From: Todiramphus chloris collaris
Lineage: Eukaryota > Chordata > Aves > Coraciiformes > Alcedinidae
Direction: 5' to 3'
Assembly (NCBI GenBank): GCA_025345505.1
Contig: JANVCC010000125.1
Span: forward strand, 668,400-732,399
DNA length: 64,000 nt
Under the pieces are notes generated by a model. It was not told the DNA's origin, ran no database searches, and saw only the letters and a program-made list of their open reading frames with translations. How positions within the stretch are numbered: the first letter of the stretch is position 1; the number at the start of each line of letters is the position of its first letter. A program made the translations under genes and the position numbers. Shown here in pieces: positions 36,534-49,322 of the stretch.

Positions 36534-36696
36534 TCTTCCTTTTTTTCTTCTTCTTTTCTCTTTCTTTTCTTTTTTTCTTTTTTCCCCTTTCCCTTTTTTT
36601 CCCCTTTCCCTTTTTTTCCCCTTTCCCTTTTTTTCCCCTTTCCCTTTTTTTCCCCTTTCCCTTTTTTTCCCTCTCCCTTCTTTTTTTCTTTCTTCT
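36534..36696. repeat. 163-nt uninterrupted homopyrimidine tract with 17-bp units
   Basis: Every base on the plus strand from 36534 to 36696 is C or T. The core is a near-perfect tandem of CCCCTTTCCCTTTTTTT starting at 36584, 36601, 36618, 36635 and 36652, with a decayed sixth copy at 36669. The minus strand is the matching homopurine tract. Lysine/glutamate-rich minus-strand frames across it are artefacts. Such tracts can form intramolecular triplexes and vary in length. Confidence 0.95.
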
Positions 36697-37775
36697 GTCT
36701 CAACTTTTCTGAAGAGCATATTTGCATAACAGTTGAGCCTGCCCATTCATCCAATAAAGGCAGATTTCAGACAGGTTGGAGATACACATACTGACACCAG
36801 AAATTTCCACACATCTTAGAGAAATATTAGTCAGATTTATTTTTTCACTTTAAAAACTGCACTGATATTTGTTAGGGTGCATAATGACTGAATTACACGG
36901 TTGATTGTTTCCAGGTATTAGTGCAATATGAATACATTAGCAGTCACTTTCTTACTGCAATGAAGTACAAAAGCAAATGATATAAACCAGATTGAAATGG
37001 TGCAGTATGTATTTACAACATCCTATAAATTAACACCCAGCAAGTATGGAAAATATAGAGTAGTATATAATGCTTCTTAACCTTGTTTCAACAGTTGTCA
37101 AGGGCAGTCCTGCACTAGCTTCTCATGACGGAGAAAATAGATATGGGAAGCTAATAGGCAGTTTAGTTTCTGTGCTCATAAAAGGCTTTGTATTTACAGA
37201 TTAGGAACTTTATATTATATCCTTGCTCTGTACAGTAACACCCATTTGGTCAATTTATCATTGAAATGAAATGGCTCAGATAGAAGAGAAAAAAAGGAAG
37301 AGCAAAAGAAATGCATGTTGCAGTGGAAGAAAGATGCTTTACCAAGTCTCTGGGAGTGTGAAATACACTGACTTCTTTTAGGAGGTTTGCCATCATTTTT
37401 TTTTTTTTGCTTTAAACCAATGTTCAAGGAACTATTGTGGCAGCACAAAAGATATTTGCATCCAAAATTCTGAATAGAGACGTGGAAACTAACAGCATTA
37501 ATTGATCTCTAGTTTGATGTCTCTGTCTGCCAGTGGGACCACTGCTATAGTGGATCGTTCACAAGAACCGTTGTGTTTCTCCGATGTCGTATTGAAGTAT
37601 CAGGAATTCCACCTCTTCCAAGAGGAAATTTATGTAACTTTTTTTTTTTTTTGCCATGCAAACCCAATACAATGAAATATTTTTGTCTTTTTTTTTTTTT
37701 CCTTTCTTTTTGAGTGCTGGGTATTCCAGTGTGTACAGATCTTGCTGTTTTTGCTTATTCATAATATTAGCTCTG
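36697..37775. other. Noncoding sequence with T-runs
   Basis: No gene recognised. Three T-runs lie near 37,397, 37,639 and 37,690. Confidence 0.5.
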
Positions 37776-38215
37776 AAAGAAAGTGTGTGGAGGATTAACC
37801 TTGGCTAAGGGCCAAACTCCCACCCAACTACTTTCTCACTCAATAGGACAGGGGGAGAAAGTAGGATGAAATAGCTTGTGGGTCAAGAAAAAGACAAGGA
37901 CACCTCTTACCAGCTGTCCACACAGTCAGAAGAAGACTTGATTTGGGGAAAACTTAATTTAACTTATTGACGATTAAAATAGATTCAGGTGCTGAGGAGC
38001 AAATGTTAAAAGAAACTTCCCTTGCAGGGCCTCCTGTCCATACCAGCACGTACCTCCCACCTGCTTGATATCCCATCCCAGACCTGAGGTCCCCCTGGTT
38101 GCCAGGCACCCCGGGACTGGGGATGATTCAGACACCTGCCCCATCCCAGGAGCTAGCACCGGGCACTCGGGTGCCTTCTCCAGGCGCTCTCCTTCCACAT
38201 ACTCTTAGAGGTGCC
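37776..38215 (-). mobile_element. Endogenous retrovirus LTR fragment (minus strand)
   Basis: The plus strand reads 'ggattaaccttggctaaggg', 'ctactttctcactcaatagg', 'agcttgtgggtcaag', 'gacttgatttggggaaaact' and 'taatttaacttattgacg'. This is the reverse complement of the U5-side of a common avian LTR family, in which the 3' end normally reads toward GGTTAAACCACGACA. The same broad LTR group is represented at 27.7 kb and 42.8 kb. The 3' boundary is near 37776; the other boundary is unclear. No internal retroviral genes adjoin it. Confidence 0.6.
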
Positions 38216-41200
38216 TTTAGTAGTTCAGCAGTGGGTTTGCTCCAGCATCAGACTGCCAAATAAGGGGATCAATGATTTGTTGTGTTAGGGACAGTTCACA
38301 CCCATAAGGAAATAATATTCCCAGCCTTCATGATTTTACAGTTCAGTATTGTAAGAAGAAGAACAACTCTGGGGAATAGATTAGAGTAATCCCAGGTAAA
38401 AATAAAATTACTGAATTTGCTACGATACAAGTGATTGTAGTGCATCAGCCAAGTGAAGCCAAGTGCATCACTGTCAGGGAAGATTAAAGAATAATTTAAA
38501 TGTCTGCCCTTCCTATGTAAGGCATATTTAAGAGTGGAACTAAAGTAAAAGAACAAGCATTCTTTTTGATATAAAGGAATTAATCATACTCCAAACTCAA
38601 GGGGTTTATTCATTTGTAGCTCTATTACATTGGTAGCATTTTCCAGTTTTACTGTAACCCAAAGAATATTGGTTTTCCTCAGAATCTCTGGTAGACTGTA
38701 CTGGAGCCTTATGAGAATTTAATTGCTTGATTATATTGCTATTCACATCACAGACCTTATATTTGGATTTTCTATAATTAACAATTCAGTGATAATAATC
38801 TGTGGTACAAATTAAATGTCTGGGCTTTGTTGTAAATGTACATTACAAGAGTCTCCTCATCCTAAGGAGCTGATAATATAAACACACTTTGACCTGATGT
38901 GCAGAATTTCATTCTCATCCACTGCTCCCATAGACACCCGGGAGAACTCTGAATGATCAGCTTCCCAAAATAGAAATGAAAGCCATTTAATTACTTTGTA
39001 ATTTCATCCTGGATCATTTCAAGAAAACCCTTGTAAGATACTCCGCTGTAGACCTAACTTAAATGGTGTAATGCCAAAGAGGACAACAGTCACAATATTA
39101 AATTACCAGGAACATGTATAAACTCCAACAGTGACAGACATTGAAGTCACTGCAGTAGAGAGCCAGTGGCAGTGCTTGATTAACTCCTTGAAAAGTTGCT
39201 TGAATTATTAATTGGTTTCCATTCTCCATATAATTAGTGGGTATATCATCAGTACCCAGATGTATATCAAATGATACACGCATATCATTAAACAGCTTTA
39301 AGGTTCATTTCTTTCCTAGCAAAAGAGAAACTCCTTTAATTTAAAACCTTGCTGCTGAAACAGGAATCGACAGCCAAACCTAAACAAGAGTTTGTGAAAT
39401 TGGAAACACCTCCGGACGTCCCAGGCTCCGCTACTCCTTACGTCTACTCACGTTTTGTCTTTGGCCTTCCTCTTTAATCCAGTCTTCCCTGAATTTAATG
39501 GCAAATGTCTCGTTGGTGGACAAAGTTAAACATGCCTATGCAAGTTGCTATGGAAATGTAGACATGGATCCTACCTCTGCCTCAGCTGTGCTTTGGAAAT
39601 AACATGAAACAACCACAGGGGAAGGAACTGTTCATTCATCCTTTCCGCAGTCTCCTCCTACACCCTATTTCAGAAAAGCAATGATACCCATGTCAGCTAC
39701 GTAGCCAATTGCTGAACTCCCTGTTAAGATGTTTATCAGAAATAAGGGGTTTATTTTCCCTCACTTTGAACATTTCTAATCTAAGGATCTACATCTGAAC
39801 TTGTGAGTATAGGTTCCCTTGACAGTTAAGAGGCATTTTTAAAGTTAAAGTCAACTTCTTAAGCATGTATTTAAGTGACTTCAAGTTTAGATTTCTCTAA
39901 TTTTTTTTTTCTGATACCAGTGTCAATAACTCACTGAAAAAGTATACAAGAATTGTTTAAAAATACTATCGTATCTATGAATGTCCTGATGTCTTACAAT
40001 CCATACGTATATCAATATATGTAAAGAAAACTGAAAGCATATATAGTAGTTTACAAATACAAGCACAGGCGTTTTTCATAAGGTGTTAAAAAATTCTACC
40101 ACTGAAGAGAAAAAAAAAAACCCCAAAAGGCGATATGGAAAATGGTATTTGAGGTTTGAGTTCTGGTACAATCAACTGGAATATATTGTCCAGCATTTCA
40201 AGTGCAGTGTAAGTATTTATATGGTGATATGACAAATCCAAGTTCTGATTTTTCTGATTCCAGGGCTTTTTTAACTATCACCCCTCCTTCAACTCCGTTT
40301 CATTTCTCAGAAAAGCAAACTGTTTTCCGTTGCTTTTTGTTCCATTCACAGCACGTTCAAGCAAAATCAGAACTGGCATCACGAGATGAGTAATCAAACA
40401 GGTGGCATCCAAACTAGTTTTTCATGTGTGTCCAGAGGAGACATGATGCAGCTGGCAGATTATTTTGCATGCCAGTTGAGTCTGATAAAGAAAAGCAATC
40501 CTTTTGAAACAGAAACAAAAAACCCAAACAGATTAAGAGAAAAAAAAAAATGAAAAGAGAGAAAAAGAAAAAGCAAGGAACAATTTTTGAAAACAGAAGA
40601 GGCTTTGCTGTTGGAGATTAAAAGAAGCCTGGCCCTCTCGGTTAAGCTCTTTGAATATTGCTCATGAGAAAGAGCCTAGTTCCTGTGTTGGCAAGTCCAC
40701 CTCTGATAACTTTGAGGAACTGCATGATTTCATGGCTTAAAGCACTCTCCACAGCCTTCTAGGCATCATTACGCCTGTCTGCATCTCCAGAGTAACTCAG
40801 CCAACAACAGAGAATAGAGAAATACTGGATATGATCTTAACAAATACATACACAGAGGATAGAACAGCGTTTTCCTTAAGTGGAACATTTGGAGTCAAAT
40901 GTGTTTGGAAGGAAAGCAGCCCATCTCTGATTTATTTTCAGCAGGACAATCCCAGTCTCTTGAAGAATATGATAATAACCATTGTCTTTTTGTAAATTTT
41001 CTATATGCAGTGGAGATCAAAGTGACATCATGATATAGAGGAAAATTCCTGTCCTGTACTTAATATTTTCTCTTATGTTATACAGAAAAAAAAGAGATAC
41101 GTTATCATGAAATCAATCTTCCTCCACAATCCATTACCATAAGAAATGACATCCCAGAAATGTCATAAAGAATGAAAAAATTTCATGCCTTTGTTTCGAG

Positions 41201-42759
41201 ATCTCTGAGGATTTGGTTAGAATTGAAATGCAAATACCTCCACGGTGAACAAATTGAAAATAACATTCAAATGACAGCTCTTCTGAGGTCTGTCTTGCTT
41301 TCAATATTTCCGAATAACAGGGCTAAAAAATTCAAATTGTCAAAAAAGGTAATCCAAAAGGCTATTTGTAAAACCAAACACACAAACACCGAGTACTTCA
41401 AGCACGTTTTCACTTCAGATGGGAACTCTGAGTACATAAATATATACACACGTACACATTTTCTAGCTTTTAACAGTGTGACTCTAGGAAAACGATGTTA
41501 CTTAAAATGCATTTGTCAACTTTTACTTCACCTCAGTCTGATAGTGAGCCACTGAACATCGGTTGTAATAATAGTAATTGCGCTTCATTTTTTATGGTCA
41601 CAAAGTGTTTTGTTTTAAAAGAAAAACTGCCATATTAACAATTTATTTAACAGATAAATAATAGCTTATTGAGCAAAGAATTGTAATTCTTAAGGAAATC
41701 TGTTATTTTTTCAGTTAGTGCATTTCTTGTTACTATCTTATATAGTAGACTCAGCTACATTTTTTTTGTCTTTTATAACTTATGGAGAGGAAAAGCACTG
41801 TCAGTATGACAATTTCTTACATATGGTCCCAGCAGTTTAGATACCCACACAATGGCTCTGAGAAATGATGTGATAAAAAGATCTGTTAAACTTGGAAGTT
41901 TTCTCTTCTTTCCCTGGGCATCATGGACTCAGAACCTTTCTGTTCCTGTAACTGAAGACATATTCATCCTTTGTCCTACAGGGCACTGAGATATTTAGAT
42001 AGCATTTAAAGAAGGTTAAGAAAGCTACTACTGTGGTAATATCCATATGCCTTTTGATTCATTATTTTCTTATTAGGTAGATATAAGTTCAGTAATGAAG
42101 CAACACAGCAACAAAAACAGTGCTTCCTATATAAAAAGAGTTCTTACCCCATCAATAAAAAATGAGCACATAATTGCTCTCAGTCTTCTTCCCTGCTCTT
42201 CTGCCCGCTGCCGTATCTGGTTCTTGGCCAGTTTCAGCTTCTCATTTTTGTCCCTGGAGTGACTACATCAGTGCTAGGGCTGTCTAGACAGTGCAGACAC
42301 CTGGGTTTTGTTCCTTTGCTGGTTTGGAGGTGCAGCTGCACCACAAACCTGCATCTTCCCACAAAGGAGGGCTGCGTCTCCTCGAACTAGCAAGGCATGG
42401 GAGACTGAATGTATATCGCAGAGTAATTTTCATTCTCCTAGCAAGTTTGTGATCTTAGCTTGGCGCAACAACCTCACGAGTTGGGAATTAGAACGGTTCA
42501 ACGCGACGTCAAAACTCAACATAGTGCTGAAGTAAAAGAGTATTTATTTGGAGCTTTTTCTGTTGGCAGCTTCTGCACTTCACATGAGCTGTTGGCAGTG
42601 GCAGCTCAGCTGCTGGAACAGTTGGCTTCCCAGGCTGCCTATGCATCTGTGGGATATATGTGTTCTGGAGACATCTGATGAGAGATGCAGGAAGCTTCCT
42701 CAGCTGGGGGCTGCCAAGAAGTAACAGGCCCTGGAGTTGTCACCCGGTAAGTGTCCCCC
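38216..42759. other. Noncoding sequence
   Basis: A/T-rich, with no recognised repeats or genes. A 127-codon plus frame at 41172-41555 has no known domain. Two small CpG clusters stand out at about 39,368-39,451 and 42,410-42,510. A-runs lie near 40,110 and 40,540. Confidence 0.5.
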
Positions 42760-42837
42760 TGTCGTGGGTTCAGCTAGGATAGGGTTAATTTGCCTGAGGA
42801 GCTGGGAGGGGCCACAGCTGGGGTAAATAACAGCCAG

Positions 42838-42884
42838 CCAATGGGATATCCAGTACCATACTGGTCTCATGCCCACTATATAAG
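42838..42884 (+). promoter_or_regulatory. LTR promoter: CCAAT box and TATA box
   Basis: CCAAT at 42838-42842 lies 34 bp before CTATATAAG at 42876-42884. Both have consensus form and normal order. Transcription would begin about 25-30 bp past the TATA box, near 42,910. Activity is inferred only from sequence. Confidence 0.7.
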
Positions 42885-43054
42885 GGAAGGGCTGGTCCTG
42901 GATAAGGTCACCTGTTTTCAGCTGGTTTCAGCGTGCTGCCAGAGCAGGGAAAGCAGCGTCTCAGGTACTGGTAGAGCCTCATGGTTTATGTCACTCACTT
43001 TCTGTATTATTTAATTAATATTACTGTTGTTTTCTTCTCTCTTTATGTTGCTTT

Positions 43055-43060
43055 ATTAAA
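43055..43060 (+). terminator. LTR poly(A) signal ATTAAA
   Basis: ATTAAA lies about 170 bp past the TATA box and is followed by CTGCCC and a G/T-rich stretch, as expected for an LTR R region. It would end transcripts in a provirus. In a solo LTR it could end read-through host transcripts on the plus strand. Confidence 0.6.
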
Positions 43061-43190
43061 CTGCCCTTAGCCCATGGGGTGTCACCTTCTTCTTCCTTCT
43101 GGTTCTCCTTGCCATAGAGTGGGAGGGGGGGAAGCAGTGGGTGAGCAGCTGCAGGGTGTTTGGCTGCCAGCAGAGGTTGAGCCATGGCAC

Positions 43191-46100
43191 ACCCCTCAAG
43201 TGAGGTGTCCAGGAGCTTGTTGTTTTGGGAGTTTAAAGTTCACTAGAACTGTTCTGTTTGTGGCTTCACGAAACACTTGTAAGTAATTGCCCTTGTCACG
43301 CACAAGCTTTACCTGTTTGTGATTTTTCAGAATAGTTCCAGCTATAAAACCACGCCTCTTTTCTTGATTTTACTTTTTTACTGGTGAACATTGGTAAGCA
43401 GACTATAATAGACAAAACACAAGGATAATTTCCACGCTGTCACAATGCGCGTCTTTAACCTTGAGACGTTGCAAGACTCAAAAGAGTAGGAAATGAATAA
43501 TCACGCTTTCTTGGAAGTAATTTCTTCATTTACAGCTGGAGACTGAGCTTTGCTAAGATGATGATTCAGCTGGCAGGGTGGAACGTGATGAGAAATGATA
43601 ACGAAATGGCTGTAGGCCAAACCCGTAAAAAGAAGGTAGAAATTTTCCATAGAATCCCACTTCTGAGACAGACACATGTATAATGCTTTAGACTACATGT
43701 AAACGTTTATTGGTATTGGTATCCAGTGATCGATAACTCTCAATGCTGGAAGCATTTTGGGCAGAGATATTCAGCTATAACTAAACTCTGTTCTCGCTGC
43801 ATGAAAATAAAGATCCTGCCTCAAGGAGAAACTGCAGACTTTTCCTTCAGGAGCTATTCCTAAGTAGTAAACCAAAAATAATCAGGTGGCCCCTCTTAAT
43901 TTTAGGGCACGTGGCATTAACAGAAGTGCTAATGAACATGGGGAGACTGCTGTTAAACTTGGGGTTTTCTCTTCTTGCCCTGCTTTCCACGTACTGTCTT
44001 GAACTCCTACCCTTTCTGTTCCCGTAACACAGAACCCCTCTGCAGACCAGTGTCACAATTTACCCAAGAAAACCGTGGGAGAGCCTCTTGGTTTTAGTGG
44101 GAGAGCTTTAGGTGGCTTGCCAGGTTGTTAGGCTGCCAAATGGAAGATCTTGCGGTGAAGCGAAGCGAGTAATGGATGTCACAGATCTTGTCTCTTTTTT
44201 TTTTATTGTCAGTACTAAGTGATGAAGGACTAAAATTTATTTTTGCCTTTCATTATCACCTTATGGTTACTGCTGCCTCACACCTGTGGGAAGGGGATCT
44301 TAATGTTTCTCATAATAGACAAAGTGCCTCAGCATGGACCGCAGCTGCTTCAGCACCGGATGTGTCACAATACTCATTTAATCTCTAATCATTACTACAG
44401 ATGTTGCTAGTTACCCTTCAGTGAGATATATTCTATTGCAAATGCTGTGAAATGTTAGCCCAGCTGTGATTTTTCTTGTGATTTTTCTCCAAATATTCCC
44501 CCAAACTAAACACACACAAGTAGAAATACTCATATACGTGTAAATGCACGCACAGCCGTGGATAAATATACAGTCACAAACACAGCAATGCTGTAGTTGC
44601 TTCAGTCTCTGACTCTCTGGAGGACTTCTGAATCGGCAAAATTGATTTGTGGCTGATGGAAGGGACATAGTGGAGTAGAATATTTCATAAACACCTTATG
44701 GAAATATAATTATGTAAGGGAACTCTATACTTTCCTTTATTGTAGGGATACAATGATTAGAAAGTGCGTTACAAATATCTCATGGGCCAAAAAAGTGCTT
44801 AAAAAAAAAAAAAGCTGCTTAAAAGGCAAAGCAAAAGAAGATACTGGGGGGAAAAAAAACAACCCAAGCCAACAACAAAAAGAAAAGTACCCTATCCCTA
44901 AAAAAATATATGTCAGGGAAAAGCCAAGGGAACACAAACTTCATACATGTTTAACTCTGACCATGAACAATAGGGTGAGCACGTGAAGGAGGAAACGAGA
45001 CTGGGAGATGACACTGTTTTTCCCGGTGACTTCAAGTTCTACTGAGGGTTGAGGCACACTGCTCTGATGAAAATCTGAACAATTCTGTGCCCAGTGGAGG
45101 AAGACAGGACAAAGAATAAAGGCTGAAACTGAAACCCGTTCAAATTAGAAGCCTGAGATCTATTTTCAGCACCATGGGTTGTTACTGCTTGGATCAAATC
45201 TCAAAGTTCAGTGCATTTTCTGAATTTTGCTTTCTTCTCTAGTGTCCTTTTGTTGTGAATCATTACAAATTGAGGCTTAGAACTAGGATGGAGCTTTAAT
45301 ATGAAGAGGTTTGTTCATGTATCAGAGATTTATTCATACATATATTTGCCCATATTTCAAAGATCCAAGTCTCAGGTAAATAAAGTCCAGCAGTTTTTAG
45401 CCTAGGCTAAAAGAATTTTTTCTGAATGGGGTCTTACAGTCCAGTTTCTTCCACTTGTGATTGGCAGAGGCAATCCAGATTAGATGCTCTGCTGTTCTAT
45501 CCACAAAATCTCTACATCTTCAAGAAGAATGCTACCTTGCTCTGCTATGGCCTATTTCCAAGGCTTCTAGCAGATCTCCATGAGGATGTCATGGTTGTGT
45601 TCTACACCTGCGTGCAGAGAAGCATAGTGCTTTCTCTAAAACGTTGTGCCCTATTATAGGAGAGACAGTGGTCCCAAGTTGAAAGGCAGGAAGCTCCACC
45701 TCAACAGGAGGGAAATCTTCTTTGACTCCATCCTCAGTGTACCCAGGAGCACGGCAGAGACTCAGCAACTTACATTATGTTCTCCTCAGACGATGGCATT
45801 TTTGCATGGTGGTGAGAACTGAAAAAATGCCATAAATTTCTAAAGCCCTGGCTAAAGTTTTTCATTTATTCATGCATTATCAAAAGCTAACTTCTGGATT
45901 TCTGCTACTTGACAGAAGTTCCCAGTTCCCTTTCTAGTGATTTCTTTAGGAGGTGTTTTGAGTCATGAAGAATGCAAAGCTAAACCACCTCAAAGGCAAG
46001 GGCAGTTTCATACTTACTTGTATTTATCTATTTTGTAGTGATGATGGTTAAGTCAGTCCTGTGGGTTTTGCATCCTTGAGGCATGACTCTGTCCTAGAAG

Positions 46101-49100
46101 AGAACACGGTAACGGAGTCCCCCAAACAGCCCTTAGCAGAAACACTCCCATCCTCAACGTGCCACACACTGACTGGCAGCACAAGGGTCCCAGAAGAAAG
46201 GTTGGTAAATCTCAGAGGCACTTTATCTTCCCAGGAAGGGCCTGATAGTACATGTTCAGCGCCAGATTAACACAACAAATACTTTTTCTACTCCTAGAAT
46301 ATTTTTCTTCAGCAGGAGCAGGGAGATCTCAAGCCATATTGGATGAAAGCCCTATTATACTAGGCAAAGTACATAACAGACCTGCCCTCTGGCACTCACT
46401 GACAGGTCCTTTGAGGCCCTGGGAGGCAAATTGATTTCCTAAGGGTATGCCTTGAGTGACATGACACTTTCTTCCCTCCACAAAAGGACGTTTCCTTGCA
46501 GTACTCTCCTGCCCAGTGGGACTGCATGCTGAATAAAGCATTTCCCATTGTAAGAACAAGAGCAGAATCTAACCTTTAATCATTAGCAGGTTGGTGCTAC
46601 AGACAAGTGCCTATAGGAACACAAATTTCCTGTGAAAGACAAGCTGCCTGCTTATTTGGCTGAGAGTAAAGCAAAGCAAACTCCCATTTCCAGACAAAAT
46701 GCTGTCTGTGGGGTTGGATTCCACCCCCCCTTTCCTTTGTCTCTTGAGATTCGTTGGCAGCTGGGAAGATAATGTGTGTCACTGCTGTATCTGCAACGTT
46801 GTCAGAGAGAGCAAGGGAGTGGTCACATCCCCATCACAGTAATAATCTGAATCTATTCCTAAAGCATCAGCATCTTCACCCAGTCTCTGCCTGAGTGACA
46901 GCTCAGACTCCGCAAAGGCATCGCACGCTCTCGTGGTACCTCAGGAGCAGCCGAGGAGGTTGACAGCTGGTTGGAAGAATCAGCGTAGCTAGATGCTTTT
47001 TCCAAACCAGTTTTTGATCGTTTTTTGTATCTACAGATGTGTACTTAGGACATCCACACTGTAGTCTAATGTGTTCTGTATGAATTAAGGAGGATTTGCT
47101 GGTTTGTGGTAGGTTTTTTTGTTCTTTAGTTGGGTAGAAAAGCTGCCTGTCGAGCACAGGGTCGTGTTGTGCTAGCTACCCTGTAAATAGTCACCAAGCA
47201 GAAGACAGACTTCCAGTAATGAGAAAATAAAAGGTAGGGAAAAATGTGATTATCCCTGAAAGCACGAAGCAGGGAATTGTTAGACGAATACTGTAGGACT
47301 GAGAAGATTGAGCTAAAGTAGGAAGCCTGTGGCAGGGCTCAGGAAAATCTGACCACCTTTCCTTAGACCGAGGTTCTCAGACACATTTAAGCACATGCTT
47401 TAGTTAAGCATATGAAAATTTGAAGCCCTTTCCTGAAATGTTACTGGGCCAGCCTGTTGTCCCCAGTCTGGATTCTGAGGTACAAAAATCGATCAGCACA
47501 CAGGATCAGGATGCTTCACTCCAGTTCCGTGCAGCAAAGGGTGCTGGTTCACAAAGCCAGCACGCACCTTCCGAGGACCTGCAGGATTTTACGCCGTTTA
47601 CAACAAAGAAAAGTTGCACAATACTTGATCCCTTATTACCTTTTGGTCATCTAAATACTGCTGATTAGTGGCTAGTTCTTTATACAGTCTCCCCTTAACG
47701 TGCTGGGTTTCCACCGATGGCTGTGAGCTTTGCCACGGGTTCAGGAGCTGCTGGCAACAAGGGGAGAAGATTCTGCTCACCTTGGTAAGGGGCTGTTCCT
47801 TTCCCATTTTTGAAGTCTTACAGCAGTGGTACGAGCGTTGTCCGTTACCTGGCCACTGGGAATTCCTGCAGAGGACTGAATCAGGGTTTGTTTTTATGCT
47901 TTTTCCAAGTGCATTACCTTTTCTCAGCTTACTTGGCCATGGAAACACTGTGTGATGATTGGCTTCAACAAACCCATCTAGCCATGCTGAACGCTAATGA
48001 TGAAGCATCTTCATTTTCTGGCCCTAAGCATGAATTTAGAATCTCTGTTTCCGTGGATGAAGTTCACCATGTAACAGAATCCTGCTGAAGAAAACTGATT
48101 GTATTAAATTTCCTGGTTCACAAATGAACCACTTTGCAGCCAGGCTGCAGTTCTTGAGAGACAGGCTGTTAGTAACAGGTAGGATGAAGCTTTTGGTTGC
48201 TTAATGTATACACGATCAGAAATTGCAAGTGCTATAGACTGGTGTAGATGAGACAGATGGTAAATTACTGGCTTTTGCAGGGTTTTGCACACAGACAGAC
48301 AGACACACGCATGTTTATATACATCCAGCAACACTCAGGCTAAAATCTGTCTTTCCCAAGAGATCAAGGAACCTCATTTTGGGTTGTTAATTGCCATTAT
48401 CAGAAATCACAGCATCATGGAAGCCAATAAGCAGCATTTATTACCGTGTTTCTTTTTCAGATGTGGGTTTGGTTTTGTTTTGTTTTAATGGCTGTTTCAG
48501 GAGATAGTGAGATGTGTCAGGGTGTGTTTGTAGGGTCCTGATTTTACTGGTAACTTCAGTACAGATAAAAGGAAAAAAAATAATGTAGTCCAGTGTGTGA
48601 ATCACAGGAATAGGGCTGGGAATATACTGTGTTTTCTTAACACTGAGTTGCTTTGTATGTTGCAGGGTGTCTTGCCCCTCACTCCTTCACTGCTGATCCT
48701 GGAATTCTGCCTTGGGTTCATCCAGTACCTTGAGTACTGGACCCAGTGACTACATGTACTGCAACACAGGTAATGAGTAGACAGAAATTAGAGAGATTTT
48801 CAGAATTAAAAGAAAAATGGTGAGAAATCACAAAGCAATGGTTGCTCCTTTGCTCTCTGGTCAACTTCTGAATATACACAGAAAAAAGCAGCCTGAATCT
48901 TCTGTATTTTTGAAGCCTAACTGACATCATCCTGTGGTTTGTAATCCATACCTGTGTTCTCTCGGTGACTGGCTGACTGTGAGTATTATGGTGTTGGAAA
49001 ACAGGGTCTAGAACTGCTCATGCCAGTAAAGGGAAGTAAACACTCTCCTCCTTTACTCCTTCCTGGTTCTGCTACTGTCCTGAGTGAGAAGGAATGATCT

Positions 49101-49160
49101 GAATCAAGCTAAGAAACAGGACATGAATCTGTCTCCTAGAAGGGAAGTCATCTGTGCTGA
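43191..49160. other. Noncoding sequence
   Basis: No gene recognised. A short CR1-like remnant lies near 45,671-45,722 and an A-run near 44,801. Chance frames reach 116 codons (47598-47948, minus) without recognisable domains. Confidence 0.5.
45671..45722 (+). mobile_element. Possible short CR1 remnant (plus strand)
   Basis: 'ggaagctccacctcaacagg' followed by 'agggaaatcttctttga' resembles the CR1 segment that usually reads 'ggaagttccacctcaac..gaggaacttcttt' (compare 52,417-52,450). Only about 50 bp match and neither flank continues convincingly. Confidence 0.35.
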
Positions 49161-49176
49161 TTTTTTTTTTTTTTTT
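49161..49176. repeat. T16 run abutting a CR1 fragment
   Basis: Sixteen T directly precede the CR1 remnant. A homopolymer. Confidence 0.85.
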
Positions 49177-49322
49177 GATAGATCACTGGAACAGGTTGTC
49201 CAGAGAGGCCCCATCCCTGGAGACATTCAAGGCCAGGCTGGATGATGGTCCCTGCTTACTGCAGGGGGGTTGGACTAGATGACCTTTAGAGGTCCTTTCC
49301 AACCCAATGCATTCTATGATTT
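49177..49322 (+). mobile_element. CR1 tail (plus strand)
   Basis: 'ggaacaggttgtccagagag', 'ccatccctggagacattcaa', 'gcaggggggttggactagat' and the tail 'ccaatgcattctatgat' give the last ~145 bp of a plus-strand CR1. It ends directly at the start of a retroviral LTR fragment. Confidence 0.92.

Larger units (their letters stand above)
42760..43190 (+). mobile_element. Solo LTR of an avian endogenous retrovirus (plus strand)
   Basis: It starts TGTCGTGGGTTCAGCTAGGA and ends near 'gaggttgagccatggca', the diverged form of the family's TG...CA inverted ends. Inside are, in order, CCAAT (42838-42842), a TATA box (42876-42884) and ATTAAA (43055-43060), giving a normal U3-R-U5 layout of about 430 bp. 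No second LTR, primer-binding site or gag/pol/env sequence flanks it, so it is a solo LTR left by LTR-LTR recombination. C-runs adjoin both ends, but a clean 5-6-bp target duplication is not certain. Confidence 0.82.

Noticed and set aside
36492-36754. Lysine/glutamate/glycine-rich open frames on the minus strand (81-84 codons)
   Set aside because: They are translations of the homopurine strand of a simple repeat and exist in more than one frame because the tract contains no stops.
41172-41555. 127-codon plus-strand frame as a gene
   Set aside because: A/T-driven Lys/Ile/Asn-rich composition and no domain; best read as chance.
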